Assembly (NCBI GenBank): GCA_003215935.1
Contig: QCJQ01000001.1
Coordinates: forward strand, 75,731-136,798
Direction: 5' to 3'
DNA length: 61,068 nucleotides
Source: Prochlorococcus sp. AG-409-D09
Lineage (GTDB): Bacteria > Cyanobacteriota > Cyanobacteriia > PCC-6307 > Cyanobiaceae
Below, in pieces: positions 18,359 through 28,267 of the stretch (the stretch's first letter is position 1; each line of letters opens with the position of its first letter). A model generated the notes under the pieces. That model was not told where the DNA came from, searched no databases, and saw nothing but the letters and a program-made list of their open reading frames with translations. The translations under genes were made by a program, and so were the position numbers.

Positions 18359-18973
18359 ATGGTGAGAACTTCTTCTACAATGCTTCCTTTAGGGACTCAG
18401 TTACCTTATTTTGATTTATCTGGAGTGCCTGGGACTCGCCTTGATGATGACTTTCAAGGATTGAAAAGCTTTTCTAGCAAAATGTTTTTTGAAAAGCCTT
18501 TGTTATTGATGATTATTTGCGCACATTGTCCGTTTGTAAAGCATATTGAAAGTGGTATTACTAATTTGCATATTGATTATCAGAAGAAGGTTCAATTTGT
18601 TGCCGTTTCTAGTAATAGCTTGATTACCCATCCTCAAGATGGTCCTAAGTTTCTTTCGGCTCAAGCTAATTCGCATGGATGGACTTTCCCTTATTTATTT
18701 GATGAAAGTCAATCTTTAGCTATTTCACTTAAGGCTGCTTGTACGCCAGACTTTTTTCTTTTTGCGCCTTCATCTAAAGGTCAACAATTATTGAAATATA
18801 GAGGCCAGATGGATGGAAGCCGTCCTGGCAACAAAGAACCAGTTACAGCCAGAGATTTACGTTCTGCTATTGATATAGTTTTATCAGGTCAAACTACTTT
18901 GATTGATCAAAAACCATCTATAGGTTGCAATATTAAATGGCATCCTGGTAAAGAGCCACCTTGGTATGGATGA
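18359..18973 (+). CDS. Thioredoxin-fold / AhpC-TSA-like protein
   Basis: A 204-residue thioredoxin-fold protein. The LMIICAHCPFVKHIESG segment gives a CxxC active site (CAHC) after a beta strand, and FVAVSSNSLITHPQD plus GWTFPYLFDESQ resemble the AhpC/TSA-like group of single-domain proteins found in cyanobacteria. The role (peroxiredoxin-like or disulfide reductase) is not established. No signal peptide is visible, so it is probably cytosolic. It starts at ATG 18359 and is divergent from fabI, with 119 bp between starts. Confidence 0.8.
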   Translation: MVRTSSTMLPLGTQLPYFDLSGVPGTRLDDDFQGLKSFSSKMFFEKPLLLMIICAHCPFVKHIESGITNLHIDYQKKVQFVAVSSNSLITHPQDGPKFLSAQANSHGWTFPYLFDESQSLAISLKAACTPDFFLFAPSSKGQQLLKYRGQMDGSRPGNKEPVTARDLRSAIDIVLSGQTTLIDQKPSIGCNIKWHPGKEPPWYG

Positions 18974-19016
18974 TTAAAAAAATGAATACAAAGGTACTAA
19001 GTTTTAATTTCTAAAT

Positions 19017-20213
19017 ATGCAAGTCCCTCCTTTTAGTCTTGAAAAGCAAATTCTTGAATTGCAGTCTGAAATAGAGAATGCTGTTCTCAAAGTTATACAT
19101 AGTGGAAAATATATTGGGGGTGAGGAGGTTCAGGCTTTTGAAAAAGCATTTGCATCTTATTTAGATGTACCTTATTTGATTGGCTGCAATAGTGGTACTG
19201 ATGCTTTAATTCTTGCTCTTAGAGCATTAGATATTGGTCCTGGAGATGAGGTCATAACTCCATCTTTTAGCTTTTTTGCAACAGCAGAGGCAATTAGTAA
19301 TGTTGGAGCTAAACCAGTTTTTGTAGAAGTTGACCAAAATAATTATTTGATAAATTATCAACAAATTAGAAATGTTATAACTAGTGCGACAAAAGCAATA
19401 ATGCCAGTGCATCTTTTTGGATGTCCAGCTGACATGGAGCAATTGCTATGTATAGCTAAAGAATATAATTTAAAAGTTATCGAAGATTGTGCACAAGCAG
19501 CAGGGGCACGTTGGAAGGGTAAAGCGGTTGGCAGCTGGGGAGATATTGGTTGCTTTAGTTTTTTCCCTACAAAAAATTTAGGTGCAGCTGGTGACGGCGG
19601 TGCCGTAAGTACTCATGACTCGGCTTTAGCTAGACGCATGAAAGAGTTAGCTGTTCATGGGATGCCAGAACGCTACCTTCATACTGAGCTAGGCTATAAC
19701 AGTAGATTAGATGCAATTCAAGCTGCAATATTGAATGTAAAATTACCTAAACTAGATTATTGGATAAAGAAAAGGACGGAAATTGCAAATAGATATGCAA
19801 ATATGCTTAAAGATTTTGATGATATAGAAATACCAGTTTTCGCAGAATATTCAAATTTTGTGCATAGTTGGAATCAGTTTGTAGTTAGAATTAAAAATTT
19901 TCAATTAGAGAATTCTAATTTTATTTCTGATAATATGAATATTATCAGAAATAATAACCTTGAATCGAGTCTGCACAATTCAAGATCTTTATTAAAACTT
20001 AAACTTGAAGAGCATGGGATAAATACAATTATTTATTACCCAAAACCTATACATCTTCAGCCAGCATATAAAGAATTATCTTATAAGATTGGCTCAATGC
20101 CTGTAACAGAGAGTCTCTGTGATCAGGTTCTTAGCTTACCTATTTTCCCTGAAATGAGGCTAGATCAACAAGAATATGTTGTTACTATTTTAAGGAAGCT
20201 ATACAATTTATAA
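19017..20213 (+). CDS. DegT/DnrJ/EryC1/StrS-family sugar aminotransferase
   Basis: A 398-residue PLP-dependent enzyme acting on nucleotide-linked keto sugars. Motifs are GCNSGTDALILALRAL, TPSFSFFATAE, PVHLFGCPADM, the cofactor-binding IEDCAQAAGARW (Asp157, Gln160) and the PLP lysine in FFPTKNLGAAGDGG (Lys186). The PVHLFG(C)PADM form is seen in WbpE/GnnB-type 3-aminotransferases, so a UDP-3-keto-GlcNAc-derived substrate is plausible. Oddity: between VHSWNQFVVRIKN and LEEHGINTIIYYP there are about 30 extra Asn/Ser-rich residues (about 294-325). Confidence 0.88.
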   Translation: MQVPPFSLEKQILELQSEIENAVLKVIHSGKYIGGEEVQAFEKAFASYLDVPYLIGCNSGTDALILALRALDIGPGDEVITPSFSFFATAEAISNVGAKPVFVEVDQNNYLINYQQIRNVITSATKAIMPVHLFGCPADMEQLLCIAKEYNLKVIEDCAQAAGARWKGKAVGSWGDIGCFSFFPTKNLGAAGDGGAVSTHDSALARRMKELAVHGMPERYLHTELGYNSRLDAIQAAILNVKLPKLDYWIKKRTEIANRYANMLKDFDDIEIPVFAEYSNFVHSWNQFVVRIKNFQLENSNFISDNMNIIRNNNLESSLHNSRSLLKLKLEEHGINTIIYYPKPIHLQPAYKELSYKIGSMPVTESLCDQVLSLPIFPEMRLDQQEYVVTILRKLYNL

Positions 20214-20221
20214 GTTGCTTT

Positions 20222-21703
20222 TTAAGTAGTCAGTTTTGCATATAACTTTTTAAATATAGCCTGCTGTTCTTTATGATTGACTAAGGGGCTTGGATAGCCT
20301 TTTCTCTCAATAGGAGTAATTTCTCCTGTTATTAAATCAGCTGTAGGCACATGAGCTAGTTCTGGAATCCAATATCGAATGTAATCAGCTTTTGGGTCAA
20401 AGTTGTGTGCTTGTCTTGATGGATTGAAAATTCTCAGTGGCTTTGTGTCCATTCCACTGCTAGCAGACCATTGCCACCCTCCATTGTTAGCAGCAAGATC
20501 ACCATCTACAAGAATATTCATAAATGCTTTTTCTCCCCATTGCCAGTTGCAAAATAGATCTTTAACTAGAAAAGAAGATACGATCATTCTGCATCTGTTG
20601 TGCATCCAAGAAGTTGTATTCAATTCACGCATTGCAGCATCAATAATTGGAAATCCAGTTGTTCCATTTAGCCAGCTATTAAAATATTCTTCATTATTTG
20701 CCCAGGGAAATTTCTCCCATTTTTTCCTATAAGGACCATTAGATAATTGTGGAAAGTTTAATAATATATTTTGATAGAATTCTCTCCAAGCAAGTTCTTT
20801 TATCCAAGTATTAATAGATTGTTCTTCTCTTTGATTTCTGGATATAAGCTTAGATTGTTTTGCTGCTCTCCAGGTTTCCCTGCAGCTAATTGTTCCTAGA
20901 TTTAGTGAAGCACTAAGGCAAGATGTCCCTTTTAATGAAGGAATATCTCTATTTTTATCGTAATTCAATATAGTTTGATTTTTGCAGAAATAATTTAATT
21001 GCGCCTTTGCTTCTTTTTCCCCAGGCTTGCAAGGGGAAATGTGAAACTGATTATAATTTGTTCTTTCTAGAATTATATCTATATCTTCGATACTTTTTTG
21101 AGATAAATTGTATAGACCTGAATCTTTTAGCCTTGATGATTCGAAGTTATTTAAACCTATTAAATTATTAGGACAGATTCCTTCTGATTCTTTTATGCTA
21201 TTTTCTAGATTTAGGATTGCATTCCATTTTTTAAAAAAAGCTCCATATACTTTATAAGGTTGATCATTTAACGTTTTAATTGAATTTGGATCTACTAACA
21301 ATTGATCCCAAAACTTTAAAACTTTTTTCCCTTTTTTTGTAAGTATATACTCTATTTCTATATCTCTATTGACTTCGTATGGCTCTATATTTCGATTCCA
21401 GAAAATATTTTGAATTTTTAATGAATCAATTAATTTTGGGATGAGATAGTTAGGGTTACCTTTTAAGATTATTAGACTACTACCTTTATTATGCCATGCT
21501 TCTTTCAGTTCTAAAAGACTTTTAAGCAAAAACCAAATCTTTGAATTTGAGATTGGAGTTATACTTTCTTTTGTACTGATTATTTTAGGGTCTAAAATAT
21601 AAACACCAATAATAGCTTTACTTAATTCAATTGCTTTATTTAAGCCAATATTATCATTAACTCTTAGGTCTCTTCTGTGCCAAAATAATAAACGATTATG
21701 CAT
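20222..21703 (-). CDS. phrA: Deoxyribodipyrimidine photolyase / cryptochrome family
   Basis: A light-driven DNA repair flavoprotein of 493 residues. The N-terminal antenna domain begins LLFWHRRDLRVNDNIGLNKA. The C-terminal FAD domain shows IKELAWREFYQNILL, GTTGFPIIDAAMRELN, WMHNRCRMIVSSFLVKDL and DGDLAANNGGWQWSASSG, matching class I CPD photolyases. A central region (about residues 130-250) is diverged and Asn/Ile-rich, as is common in AT-rich Prochlorococcus. It is the last gene of a folK-nudix-phr run with an 11-bp gap to the Nudix gene. Repair versus signalling cannot be told apart by reading, but repair is the likely role. Confidence 0.92.
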   Translation of the reverse strand: MHNRLLFWHRRDLRVNDNIGLNKAIELSKAIIGVYILDPKIISTKESITPISNSKIWFLLKSLLELKEAWHNKGSSLIILKGNPNYLIPKLIDSLKIQNIFWNRNIEPYEVNRDIEIEYILTKKGKKVLKFWDQLLVDPNSIKTLNDQPYKVYGAFFKKWNAILNLENSIKESEGICPNNLIGLNNFESSRLKDSGLYNLSQKSIEDIDIILERTNYNQFHISPCKPGEKEAKAQLNYFCKNQTILNYDKNRDIPSLKGTSCLSASLNLGTISCRETWRAAKQSKLISRNQREEQSINTWIKELAWREFYQNILLNFPQLSNGPYRKKWEKFPWANNEEYFNSWLNGTTGFPIIDAAMRELNTTSWMHNRCRMIVSSFLVKDLFCNWQWGEKAFMNILVDGDLAANNGGWQWSASSGMDTKPLRIFNPSRQAHNFDPKADYIRYWIPELAHVPTADLITGEITPIERKGYPSPLVNHKEQQAIFKKLYAKLTT

Positions 21704-21714
21704 TTAGCTTTTAA

Positions 21715-22275
21715 TTATATGTTTAGTTCTTGGCAAGCTCTAAACCATGCAGTTATTGTTTTGCCATCCAAGGCTTCATTCCCATCCTTAATTAACTGAT
21801 TAAACTCATCTTTAGACATTTTTAGTATTTCAATATCCTCGTCTTCGTCTCCAGGTGGCTTATTAGTAAGTAATTCTAAATCTCTTGCTAAATAAATATG
21901 AATAATTTCATCGGCGTATCCAGGTGCAGGAATCATTTGACCTAGAGAATCCCATTTGGATGCTTTGTAGCCACTTTCTTCTTGAATTTCTCTTTTAATA
22001 GCTGTTAATGGATCTTCTCCTGCTTCTAGAGTGCCAGCTGGGAATTCTAGGATTCTTCTTTCTACGGCAAAACGATATTGTCTCAGAATAATTACTTCGC
22101 CTTGATCTGTAATAGGGACGGCAAGAGATGCACCTGGATGTCGTATAAGTCCAAATTCTCCATTCATACCATTAGGCATTTGAATTTTATTTATTTCAAA
22201 ACGAATTTTTTTTGCGTCCATACATGCTTTTGTTTCTAAAAGCTTTGAAGGTTCTTTTGGGGATAAAGGGGACAT
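21715..22275 (-). CDS. Nudix hydrolase, ADP-ribose pyrophosphatase-like
   Basis: A 186-residue Nudix protein with a complete Nudix box: GTLEAGEDPLTAIKREIQEE followed by SGY. It is preceded by VIILRQYRFAVERRILEFPA, which is typical of the ADP-ribose/ADP-sugar branch (NudF-like). PAPGYADEIIHIYLARDL after the box supports this. It most likely hydrolyses ADP-ribose or another nucleotide sugar. It lies between folK (67 bp upstream) and the photolyase (11 bp downstream) on the same strand. Confidence 0.88.
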   Translation of the reverse strand: MSPLSPKEPSKLLETKACMDAKKIRFEINKIQMPNGMNGEFGLIRHPGASLAVPITDQGEVIILRQYRFAVERRILEFPAGTLEAGEDPLTAIKREIQEESGYKASKWDSLGQMIPAPGYADEIIHIYLARDLELLTNKPPGDEDEDIEILKMSKDEFNQLIKDGNEALDGKTITAWFRACQELNI

Positions 22276-22342
22276 GTTGATTTTTTCTTTTTAAGTATGC
22301 CAAACAATCTATAAAAATTGTGATTGCTTTTGCTTTGAATTT

Positions 22343-22945
22343 TTATTCTTTCCATCCATTTTGAGGCGGGAGTCTTTTAGGTGGACTATCACTACATTCT
22401 GTGAGAGCAAAAGCTAATGGAAGAATTACAAAATCTCTTTCAATTAATCTTTTATGAGGAAGTGTAAGAGTTGTATTGTTTATTTGTAGATCGCCCCATG
22501 CTAAAAGATCTATATCTATTGGTCTAGAACCCCATCGGACACTCTTTGACTTGTTTTTTCTTCCATATATTTTCTCTAGATTTTGAAATTTTGAAAATAG
22601 AATTGAAATCTTATTTTCTGTTGGAGTTACTGAATAGATTCGTTCACCATCAATTATAAGAACAGCATTAATAAAATTTGGTTGCTTGGGAGAACCTTTT
22701 ATTGGCCTGCTTTCAAATAATGGAGACCATCTAAATCGTAAATTCAAATGAGCGTGTTCTATTAAATTTTCGTTAAATAAAATTTCATTTACCCATTGTT
22801 CAATGATTTCTTCGATTTGCTTTCTAAGGGTTATTAGAGTTTCAATAGGATTTCCAATTTTGCTTGGGATATTGGCTCCTAGTCCGATGGCGAGACTTCT
22901 TGGTTCAGGGATAATTGGATGATTCATGCGATCATTAGAAAGCAT
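22343..22945 (-). CDS. folK: 6-hydroxymethyl-7,8-dihydropterin pyrophosphokinase
   Basis: HPPK transfers pyrophosphate from ATP to the pterin in folate synthesis. The 200-residue protein shows [37 protein letters not shown], and the ATP/metal-binding [12 protein letters not shown] followed by [17 protein letters not shown]. It is longer than the E. coli enzyme (about 160) because of a spacer near residues 105-125. The start may be ATG 22945 or ATG 22927. It is divergent from chlD with 29 bp between start codons, so the promoters must overlap. Confidence 0.93.
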   Translation of the reverse strand: MLSNDRMNHPIIPEPRSLAIGLGANIPSKIGNPIETLITLRKQIEEIIEQWVNEILFNENLIEHAHLNLRFRWSPLFESRPIKGSPKQPNFINAVLIIDGERIYSVTPTENKISILFSKFQNLEKIYGRKNKSKSVRWGSRPIDIDLLAWGDLQINNTTLTLPHKRLIERDFVILPLAFALTECSDSPPKRLPPQNGWKE

Positions 22946-22974
22946 CTAAAAAGTTTGATCCAGTTAGGAAGATC

Positions 22975-25110
22975 ATGGTTGATGAAGGAATAGGTGCCAC
23001 TATGAAAATCTCTGAACAAAGAGATAAGGCCTCAAAAGAAATGGCTGGAAGGGCTTTCCCTTTGGCCGCAATTACTGGGCATGGAACATTAAAGCTGGCT
23101 TTGATGTTGGCTGCAGTAGACCCCGGACTAGGGGGAGTAATTATTGCTGGTGGAAGAGGTACAGGTAAATCTGTTCTAGCAAGGGGACTGCATGCTTTGC
23201 TTCCTCCTATTGAGGTTATTGATCTTGATGCTCTTTCTGAAAGGCTCTTATCTAATGATAAACAAAAACCTATTGGAAGAAATTTAGATCCTGATTCTCC
23301 TGAGGAATGGGATGAGGCAACACAAGAGTTGCTTCTGAATAACTTGTCTGCTAATTCATCTAATCTGGATGAAATACCTAAATGTGTCACATCAGCACCA
23401 TTTGTCCAGGTTCCTTTAGGTGTTACAGAAGATCGACTTGTAGGAGCTGTAGATGTTGCTGCTTCTTTGTCAAGCGGTATCCCTGTTTTTCAGCCAGGCT
23501 TATTGGCTGAAGCTCATAGAGGAGTTCTTTATGTTGATGAATTAAATCTTTTGGATGATGGAATAGTTAATTTAATTCTTGCTTCTTGTGGTGCAGGTGA
23601 AAATCGAGTTGAGAGAGAAGGTTTAAGTCTCAGACATCCTTGTAGACCTCTTTTAATTGCTACTTATAACCCTGAGGAGGGTGCATTGCGCGATCATTTA
23701 CTTGATCGTTTTGCAATAGTTTTATCTGCTGATCAAATAATTTCAAATGAGCAAAGAGTAGAAATCACTCAGTCTGCTATCTCTCATGGAGAATGTAGTG
23801 AAAGCTTCTCTAAAAAATGGTCTCAAGATACAGATGCTCTTGCAACTCAGCTTTTGCTTGCGAGACAATGGTTGCCTGATGTTCAGGTTACTGATCAACA
23901 AATTGAATATTTAGTTAAAGAAGCGATTAGAGGTGGGGTTGAAGGACATCGTTCGGAATTGTATGCAGTGCGTGTAGCAAAAGCGCATGCTGCATTGAGT
24001 GGAAGAGATCAAGTTGATGCAGAGGATTTGCAAATCGCTGTTCGTCTTGTCATTGCTCCAAGAGCTTTACAAATCCCTCCTCAAGATGAAGAAATAGAAC
24101 CGCCACCACCTCAAGAACAAGAGCCGCCGCCTCCAGATCAATCCCAAGATGATGATTCTGAGCAAGACCAAGAAGAAGAGGATGATGATACCCCTGATGA
24201 TGAATCATCCCCTCCTGTCCCAGAAGAATTTATGCTTGATCCAGAGGCTTGTGCTGTTGATCCAGATCTTTTACTTTTTGCATCAGCAAAATCTAAAAGT
24301 GGAAATAGTGGAAGTCGATCAGCAGTACTGAGTGATAGTAGAGGAAGGTATGTTAAGCCGATTTTGCCCAGAGGACCTGTAACTCGAATAGCTGTAGATG
24401 CAACTTTAAGAGCTGCGGCTCCATATCAAAAAGTTAGAAGGGCTAGAGATCCGGATAGAAAAGTAATTGTTGAGGAAGGGGATTTAAGGGTAAAGCTTTT
24501 ACAAAGAAAAGCAGGGGCTTTGGTCATTTTTCTTGTAGATGCAAGTGGCTCAATGGCATTAAATAGAATGCAAAGTGCAAAAGGAGCGGTTATTCGCCTG
24601 TTAACTGAAGCTTATGAGAATAGAGATGAGGTCTCTCTTATACCTTTTAGAGGGGATCAGGCTGAGGTTTTATTACCTCCAACAAGATCGATTACTGCTG
24701 CCAAGAGAAGATTAGAAACCATGCCTTGTGGTGGGGGATCCCCTTTAGCGCATGGTTTAACCCAAGCTGCTCGAGTAGGCGCCAATGCCCTTGCTACAGG
24801 GGATTTGGGTCAGGTTGTAGTGGTTGCAATAACTGACGGGAGAGGCAATGTTCCTTTAAGTACCTCTTTAGGACAGCCTATTCTTGAAGGAGAAGAATCA
24901 CCAGATTTAAAGCAAGAAGTTATTGATGTTGCTTCTCGTTATAGAAGTCTTGGGATTAAATTATTAGTTATTGATACTGAAAGAAAATTTATTGCTAGTG
25001 GAATGGGAAAAGACTTAGCAGATGCAGCAGGTGGTAAATATGTTCAATTACCAAAAGCTAGCGACCAAGCAATAGCTGCCATTGCAATGGATGCTATTAA
25101 TGAAGTTTAA
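22975..25110 (+). CDS. chlD: Magnesium chelatase subunit D
   Basis: ChlD works with ChlI and ChlH to insert Mg2+ into protoporphyrin IX, the first committed step of chlorophyll synthesis. The 711-residue protein has an N-terminal AAA+ domain with [14 protein letters not shown] and [15 protein letters not shown] proline/acidic linker follows (about residues 365-415). The C-terminal integrin-I/VWA domain has the MIDAS motif DASGSMAL (about 523-530) and ITDGRGN. A TAGGAAG ribosome site lies just before ATG 22975. Complete and of normal length. Confidence 0.97.
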   Translation: MVDEGIGATMKISEQRDKASKEMAGRAFPLAAITGHGTLKLALMLAAVDPGLGGVIIAGGRGTGKSVLARGLHALLPPIEVIDLDALSERLLSNDKQKPIGRNLDPDSPEEWDEATQELLLNNLSANSSNLDEIPKCVTSAPFVQVPLGVTEDRLVGAVDVAASLSSGIPVFQPGLLAEAHRGVLYVDELNLLDDGIVNLILASCGAGENRVEREGLSLRHPCRPLLIATYNPEEGALRDHLLDRFAIVLSADQIISNEQRVEITQSAISHGECSESFSKKWSQDTDALATQLLLARQWLPDVQVTDQQIEYLVKEAIRGGVEGHRSELYAVRVAKAHAALSGRDQVDAEDLQIAVRLVIAPRALQIPPQDEEIEPPPPQEQEPPPPDQSQDDDSEQDQEEEDDDTPDDESSPPVPEEFMLDPEACAVDPDLLLFASAKSKSGNSGSRSAVLSDSRGRYVKPILPRGPVTRIAVDATLRAAAPYQKVRRARDPDRKVIVEEGDLRVKLLQRKAGALVIFLVDASGSMALNRMQSAKGAVIRLLTEAYENRDEVSLIPFRGDQAEVLLPPTRSITAAKRRLETMPCGGGSPLAHGLTQAARVGANALATGDLGQVVVVAITDGRGNVPLSTSLGQPILEGEESPDLKQEVIDVASRYRSLGIKLLVIDTERKFIASGMGKDLADAAGGKYVQLPKASDQAIAAIAMDAINEV

Positions 25111-25121
25111 TTAAACTAAGT

Positions 25122-25967
25122 TTATGGATAAAGCTCATTAAACAATTTACTTAAACCAATTGTTATCTCACGAAGTGCATCCATTAATTCTTTATCATCT
25201 ATAACCTCTTCAATATCTGCCCCCAACCTGTCAAGTTTTTTTGCTATTGAGTTAGACGTTGTTGATATTTCTTTGATTTCATTAATAGTTTTTGGATTAT
25301 TTATTGCGGCTAAAATGTTGTTTAAATGTGAAGAAGCTTCAATTAATTGTGTAATAATAGGTTGAGCTCTAGTTAATTCAGATTTAGATTGATAAATTAA
25401 CTCATCTAGATTTTTCTGTGTATTATCAAATTGTCTCATTGATTTTGATAAACCTAAAACAATCTTTTCTTCTTCCGCTTGACTAAGCATTGCTTCAAAT
25501 CCTTCTGTTAAAGTAGATAGACTTTTTAAACTTTGTCCTTGAATTACATCTCCGTCGCATAAATTATTAAGCGAATCGCAATTTTTTGATTTTGGATTGA
25601 ATTTTCTTGAGTCGTTTGATTGGCCTTCACTAATTAGTGTTAATTGTGCATCTCCACCCAATACAGAACTAGTGATTATTTTTGCATAAACAGGTTTAGA
25701 TAGTAGTAAGTTTTTATAATTGATTTGAATAATTGCTTCTACAGATTTTGGCGTGAAATTTATCTTTTTGATTGAGCCTATATTTATACCTCGATATGTA
25801 ACAGGAGACATAACAGCAAGGCCACTTGCATCAAGAAGGTCTGCTGTTACTTCCCAGCTGTTTGCTTGTAATTTGAACCCTCTGAGCCAAAGAATTGAGC
25901 CTGAAAAAACGGCAATTCCTCCTATTAAGGAGAGACCTACAATGGCATCACGAAAACTGCGACGCAT
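25122..25967 (-). CDS. MlaD/Mce-family lipid transporter substrate-binding protein
   Basis: A 281-residue protein with one N-terminal transmembrane helix (about 9-29). The MlaD domain (LLDASGLAVMSPVTYRGINI followed by GSIKKI, about 43-120) is followed by a long helical, coiled-coil-like tail. Proteins of this kind (cyanobacterial and plastid TGD2-like) bind phospholipid at the membrane for an ABC transporter. The partner ATPase gene lies 5 bp upstream on the same strand; the permease is not in this window. It converges on chlD. Confidence 0.87.
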   Translation of the reverse strand: MRRSFRDAIVGLSLIGGIAVFSGSILWLRGFKLQANSWEVTADLLDASGLAVMSPVTYRGINIGSIKKINFTPKSVEAIIQINYKNLLLSKPVYAKIITSSVLGGDAQLTLISEGQSNDSRKFNPKSKNCDSLNNLCDGDVIQGQSLKSLSTLTEGFEAMLSQAEEEKIVLGLSKSMRQFDNTQKNLDELIYQSKSELTRAQPIITQLIEASSHLNNILAAINNPKTINEIKEISTTSNSIAKKLDRLGADIEEVIDDKELMDALREITIGLSKLFNELYP

Positions 25968-25972
25968 AGAAA

Positions 25973-26764
25973 TTAAATGTCCTCTGCTTGCATAGGTCCT
26001 TGCAGGTTACCCCCGCGGAACTGTTTAACAAAAGGATTTTCACTTTGTTTGAAATCATCAATAGAACCATCCCATTGAAATGAACCACCATAAAGCAATA
26101 AAACTCTGTTAGAAGTTCTTTCAATTGTGCTTAAAACATGACTTACGACAATTGAACATCCATTTGCGACTTTGGTTGATTTAACAATTAAATCTTCTAT
26201 ACGCGTGCATGCTATGGGATCTAATCCAGCCGTAGGTTCGTCGTATAGAAGTAATGGCATCTTTTCTTCTTTAATAATAGGATCGTTGATTAGAGCTCTT
26301 GCAAAACTTACTCTTTTTTGCATTCCTCCACTTAATTGACCTGGGAATTTATTTTCTATGTCGTAGAGTCCAACGGCAGAAAGGCTTCGCTTAACTTTTT
26401 CATTTATTTCGCTTGAACTAAGAGTCTTATCTTTTCTTAAAATAAAGCTTACATTTTCTTTTACAGTTAAAGATCCTAATAGAGCAGGGTTTTGGAACAC
26501 AAGACGCACGTCAGGGGGATGATTTTGATCTAACCTTAGATAATTTTGATCTTTACCAAATAGTCGAAGTCTTCCTTCGGTAGGTAGTAATAAGCCAGCA
26601 AGTAATCTAAGGATTGTTGATTTGCCTGAACCAGAAGGACCTATTATTGATAATGTTTCACCAGGTTTCATAGTAAGATTGACGTTATTTAATATGGAAA
26701 TATCACCCCAACGCATTGTTAAGCCTTCCATTTCAACGACTTGTGCCTTCTTATGTCTTATCAC
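25973..26764 (-). CDS. ABC transporter ATPase of an Mla/TGD-type lipid transporter
   Basis: A 263-residue ATPase with Walker A GPSGSGKST, Q-loop region VFQNPALLGSLTVKENV, signature LSGGMQKRVSFARAL, Walker B PLLLYDEPTAGLDP and the switch histidine in VVSHV. The sequence up to GSLTVKENVSF resembles MlaF and plastid TGD3. It is the first gene of a two-gene unit with the MlaD-like protein. Together they would move phospholipids between membranes. The start at ATG 26764 leaves about 100 bp to the divergent yvcK-like gene. Confidence 0.9.
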   Translation of the reverse strand: MIRHKKAQVVEMEGLTMRWGDISILNNVNLTMKPGETLSIIGPSGSGKSTILRLLAGLLLPTEGRLRLFGKDQNYLRLDQNHPPDVRLVFQNPALLGSLTVKENVSFILRKDKTLSSSEINEKVKRSLSAVGLYDIENKFPGQLSGGMQKRVSFARALINDPIIKEEKMPLLLYDEPTAGLDPIACTRIEDLIVKSTKVANGCSIVVSHVLSTIERTSNRVLLLYGGSFQWDGSIDDFKQSENPFVKQFRGGNLQGPMQAEDI

Positions 26765-26868
26765 TTTCGATGCAGCTACTTTTTCTTATAATGCCTTAAA
26801 TAATGATTTAAGTGAGTTTACCTAACATTGCTTTATATCTTTATTTATAAGAAATTCTGGGAATACAT

Positions 26869-28263
26869 GTGAAGAATCGTAGAAGAAATCACTCCAAATT
26901 CAGGAGATCTAGGAAAAGACCATTTGATAGTGCTTATCAAATGAATCTCTTTTTGCGTTTTAGGCGTGCAATTAGATGGCTTTTACCTGGATTAGTTGTT
27001 AAACGTTGGTTGATTGCTTCTGGATTTGGGCTGCTGATCACTTTATTAGGAGCAGCAATCTGGGCAGATATGCGTCCAATTTATTGGACTGTTGAAATGT
27101 TGTTTTGGTTTTTGAATGCTATTACAACTTTTCTTCCAAGAAGTATTACTGGCCCATTAGTTTTGTCTTTAGGATTAGTCTTGCTTTTTAGAGGAATAGG
27201 AAGAAGTTTTGAATCTATAAGGCAAGCATCTTCTTCTAATCGAGATAGGTTTTTAGTTGATGCACTACATGCCAAAAGTAAGCTAAATAGAGGTCCTAAT
27301 ATTGTTGCTATTGGAGGGGGTACAGGATTATCTTCTCTTTTAAAAGGATTAAAGAGATATAGCAGTAGGATTACAGCGATTGTAACTGTTGCAGATGATG
27401 GTGGAAGTAGTGGTATTTTGCGGCGAGAGCTTGGAGTTCAGCCCCCTGGAGACATAAGAAACTGTATAGCTGCTCTTTCTACAGAAGAACCACTCTTAAC
27501 TCGATTATTTCAATATCGTTTTTTAGCTGGAAGCGGTTTGGAAGGTCATAGTTTCGGAAATTTGTTTCTTTCAGCTTTAACAGCGATTACTGGAAACTTT
27601 GAGGCAGCAATTACTGCTTCAAGTCGTGTTCTTTCCGTTAGAGGTCAAGTTGTTCCTGCAACTAATGTAGATGTACGTTTATGGGCAGAATTAGAAAATG
27701 GCGAAAGAATAGAAGGAGAATCAGCTATTGGTAAATCTTCAAAACCGATTTTGAGAATTGGTTGCTATCCAGATCGTCCACCTGCATTACCAAGTGCATT
27801 AGAAGCTATTAAAAACGCTGAACTTATTTTGCTAGGTCCTGGTAGTCTTTATACATCTTTATTGCCTAATTTACTTGTTCCAGAAATTGTCCAGGCAATT
27901 CAAAACAGCAAGGCTCCGACTCTATATATTTGTAATTTAATGACGCAACCAGGAGAAACTGATGGTTTGGATGTTGGAGGCCATGTAAGAGCAATAGAAG
28001 CACAATTGGCTGATATGGGAATTACTAAAAGAATTTTTAATGCAATTTTGGCCCAGGATGATTTGCTTCCTTCTTCTTTGGTTGAAGAGTACCGATTAAA
28101 AGGATCAGAACCGGTGAATTGTAATAGAGAACAATTAATTGCTAATGGTTATAAAGTCTTTCAAGCACCACTCCAAGGGAAACAAGCTTCTGCAACTATG
28201 AGGCATGACATTAAACGACTTGCTTCAGCAGTGATTCGTTTTTACAAACAGAACAAACTTTAG
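26869..28263 (+). CDS. YvcK/CofD-like protein (gluconeogenesis factor family)
   Basis: A 464-residue protein. A basic N-terminal tail is followed by two hydrophobic segments (about 45-65 and 78-110). The CofD/YvcK domain shows VAIGGGTGLSSLLKGLKRY, VADDGGSSGILRREL, PPGDIRNCIAALS and LLGPGSLYTSLLPNLL. YvcK proteins bind UDP-sugars and influence carbon metabolism and cell-wall growth; the membrane-anchored form is common in cyanobacteria. It starts at GTG 26869, because the overlapping ATG is followed at once by TGA. It ends 5 bp before the convergent ndhJ. Confidence 0.88.
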   Translation: MKNRRRNHSKFRRSRKRPFDSAYQMNLFLRFRRAIRWLLPGLVVKRWLIASGFGLLITLLGAAIWADMRPIYWTVEMLFWFLNAITTFLPRSITGPLVLSLGLVLLFRGIGRSFESIRQASSSNRDRFLVDALHAKSKLNRGPNIVAIGGGTGLSSLLKGLKRYSSRITAIVTVADDGGSSGILRRELGVQPPGDIRNCIAALSTEEPLLTRLFQYRFLAGSGLEGHSFGNLFLSALTAITGNFEAAITASSRVLSVRGQVVPATNVDVRLWAELENGERIEGESAIGKSSKPILRIGCYPDRPPALPSALEAIKNAELILLGPGSLYTSLLPNLLVPEIVQAIQNSKAPTLYICNLMTQPGETDGLDVGGHVRAIEAQLADMGITKRIFNAILAQDDLLPSSLVEEYRLKGSEPVNCNREQLIANGYKVFQAPLQGKQASATMRHDIKRLASAVIRFYKQNKL

Positions 28264-28267
28264 TTTT

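Noticed and set aside
22935-23390. 151-aa minus-strand frame opposite the start of chlD
   Set aside because: It is antisense to the strongly conserved AAA+ domain of chlD, with serine/proline-rich composition typical of a shadow frame.
24061-24220. Proline/acidic repeat-like sequence in chlD considered as a repeat expansion or frameshift
   Set aside because: A proline-rich acidic linker between AAA+ and VWA domains is normal in ChlD, and the frame continues correctly into the VWA domain.
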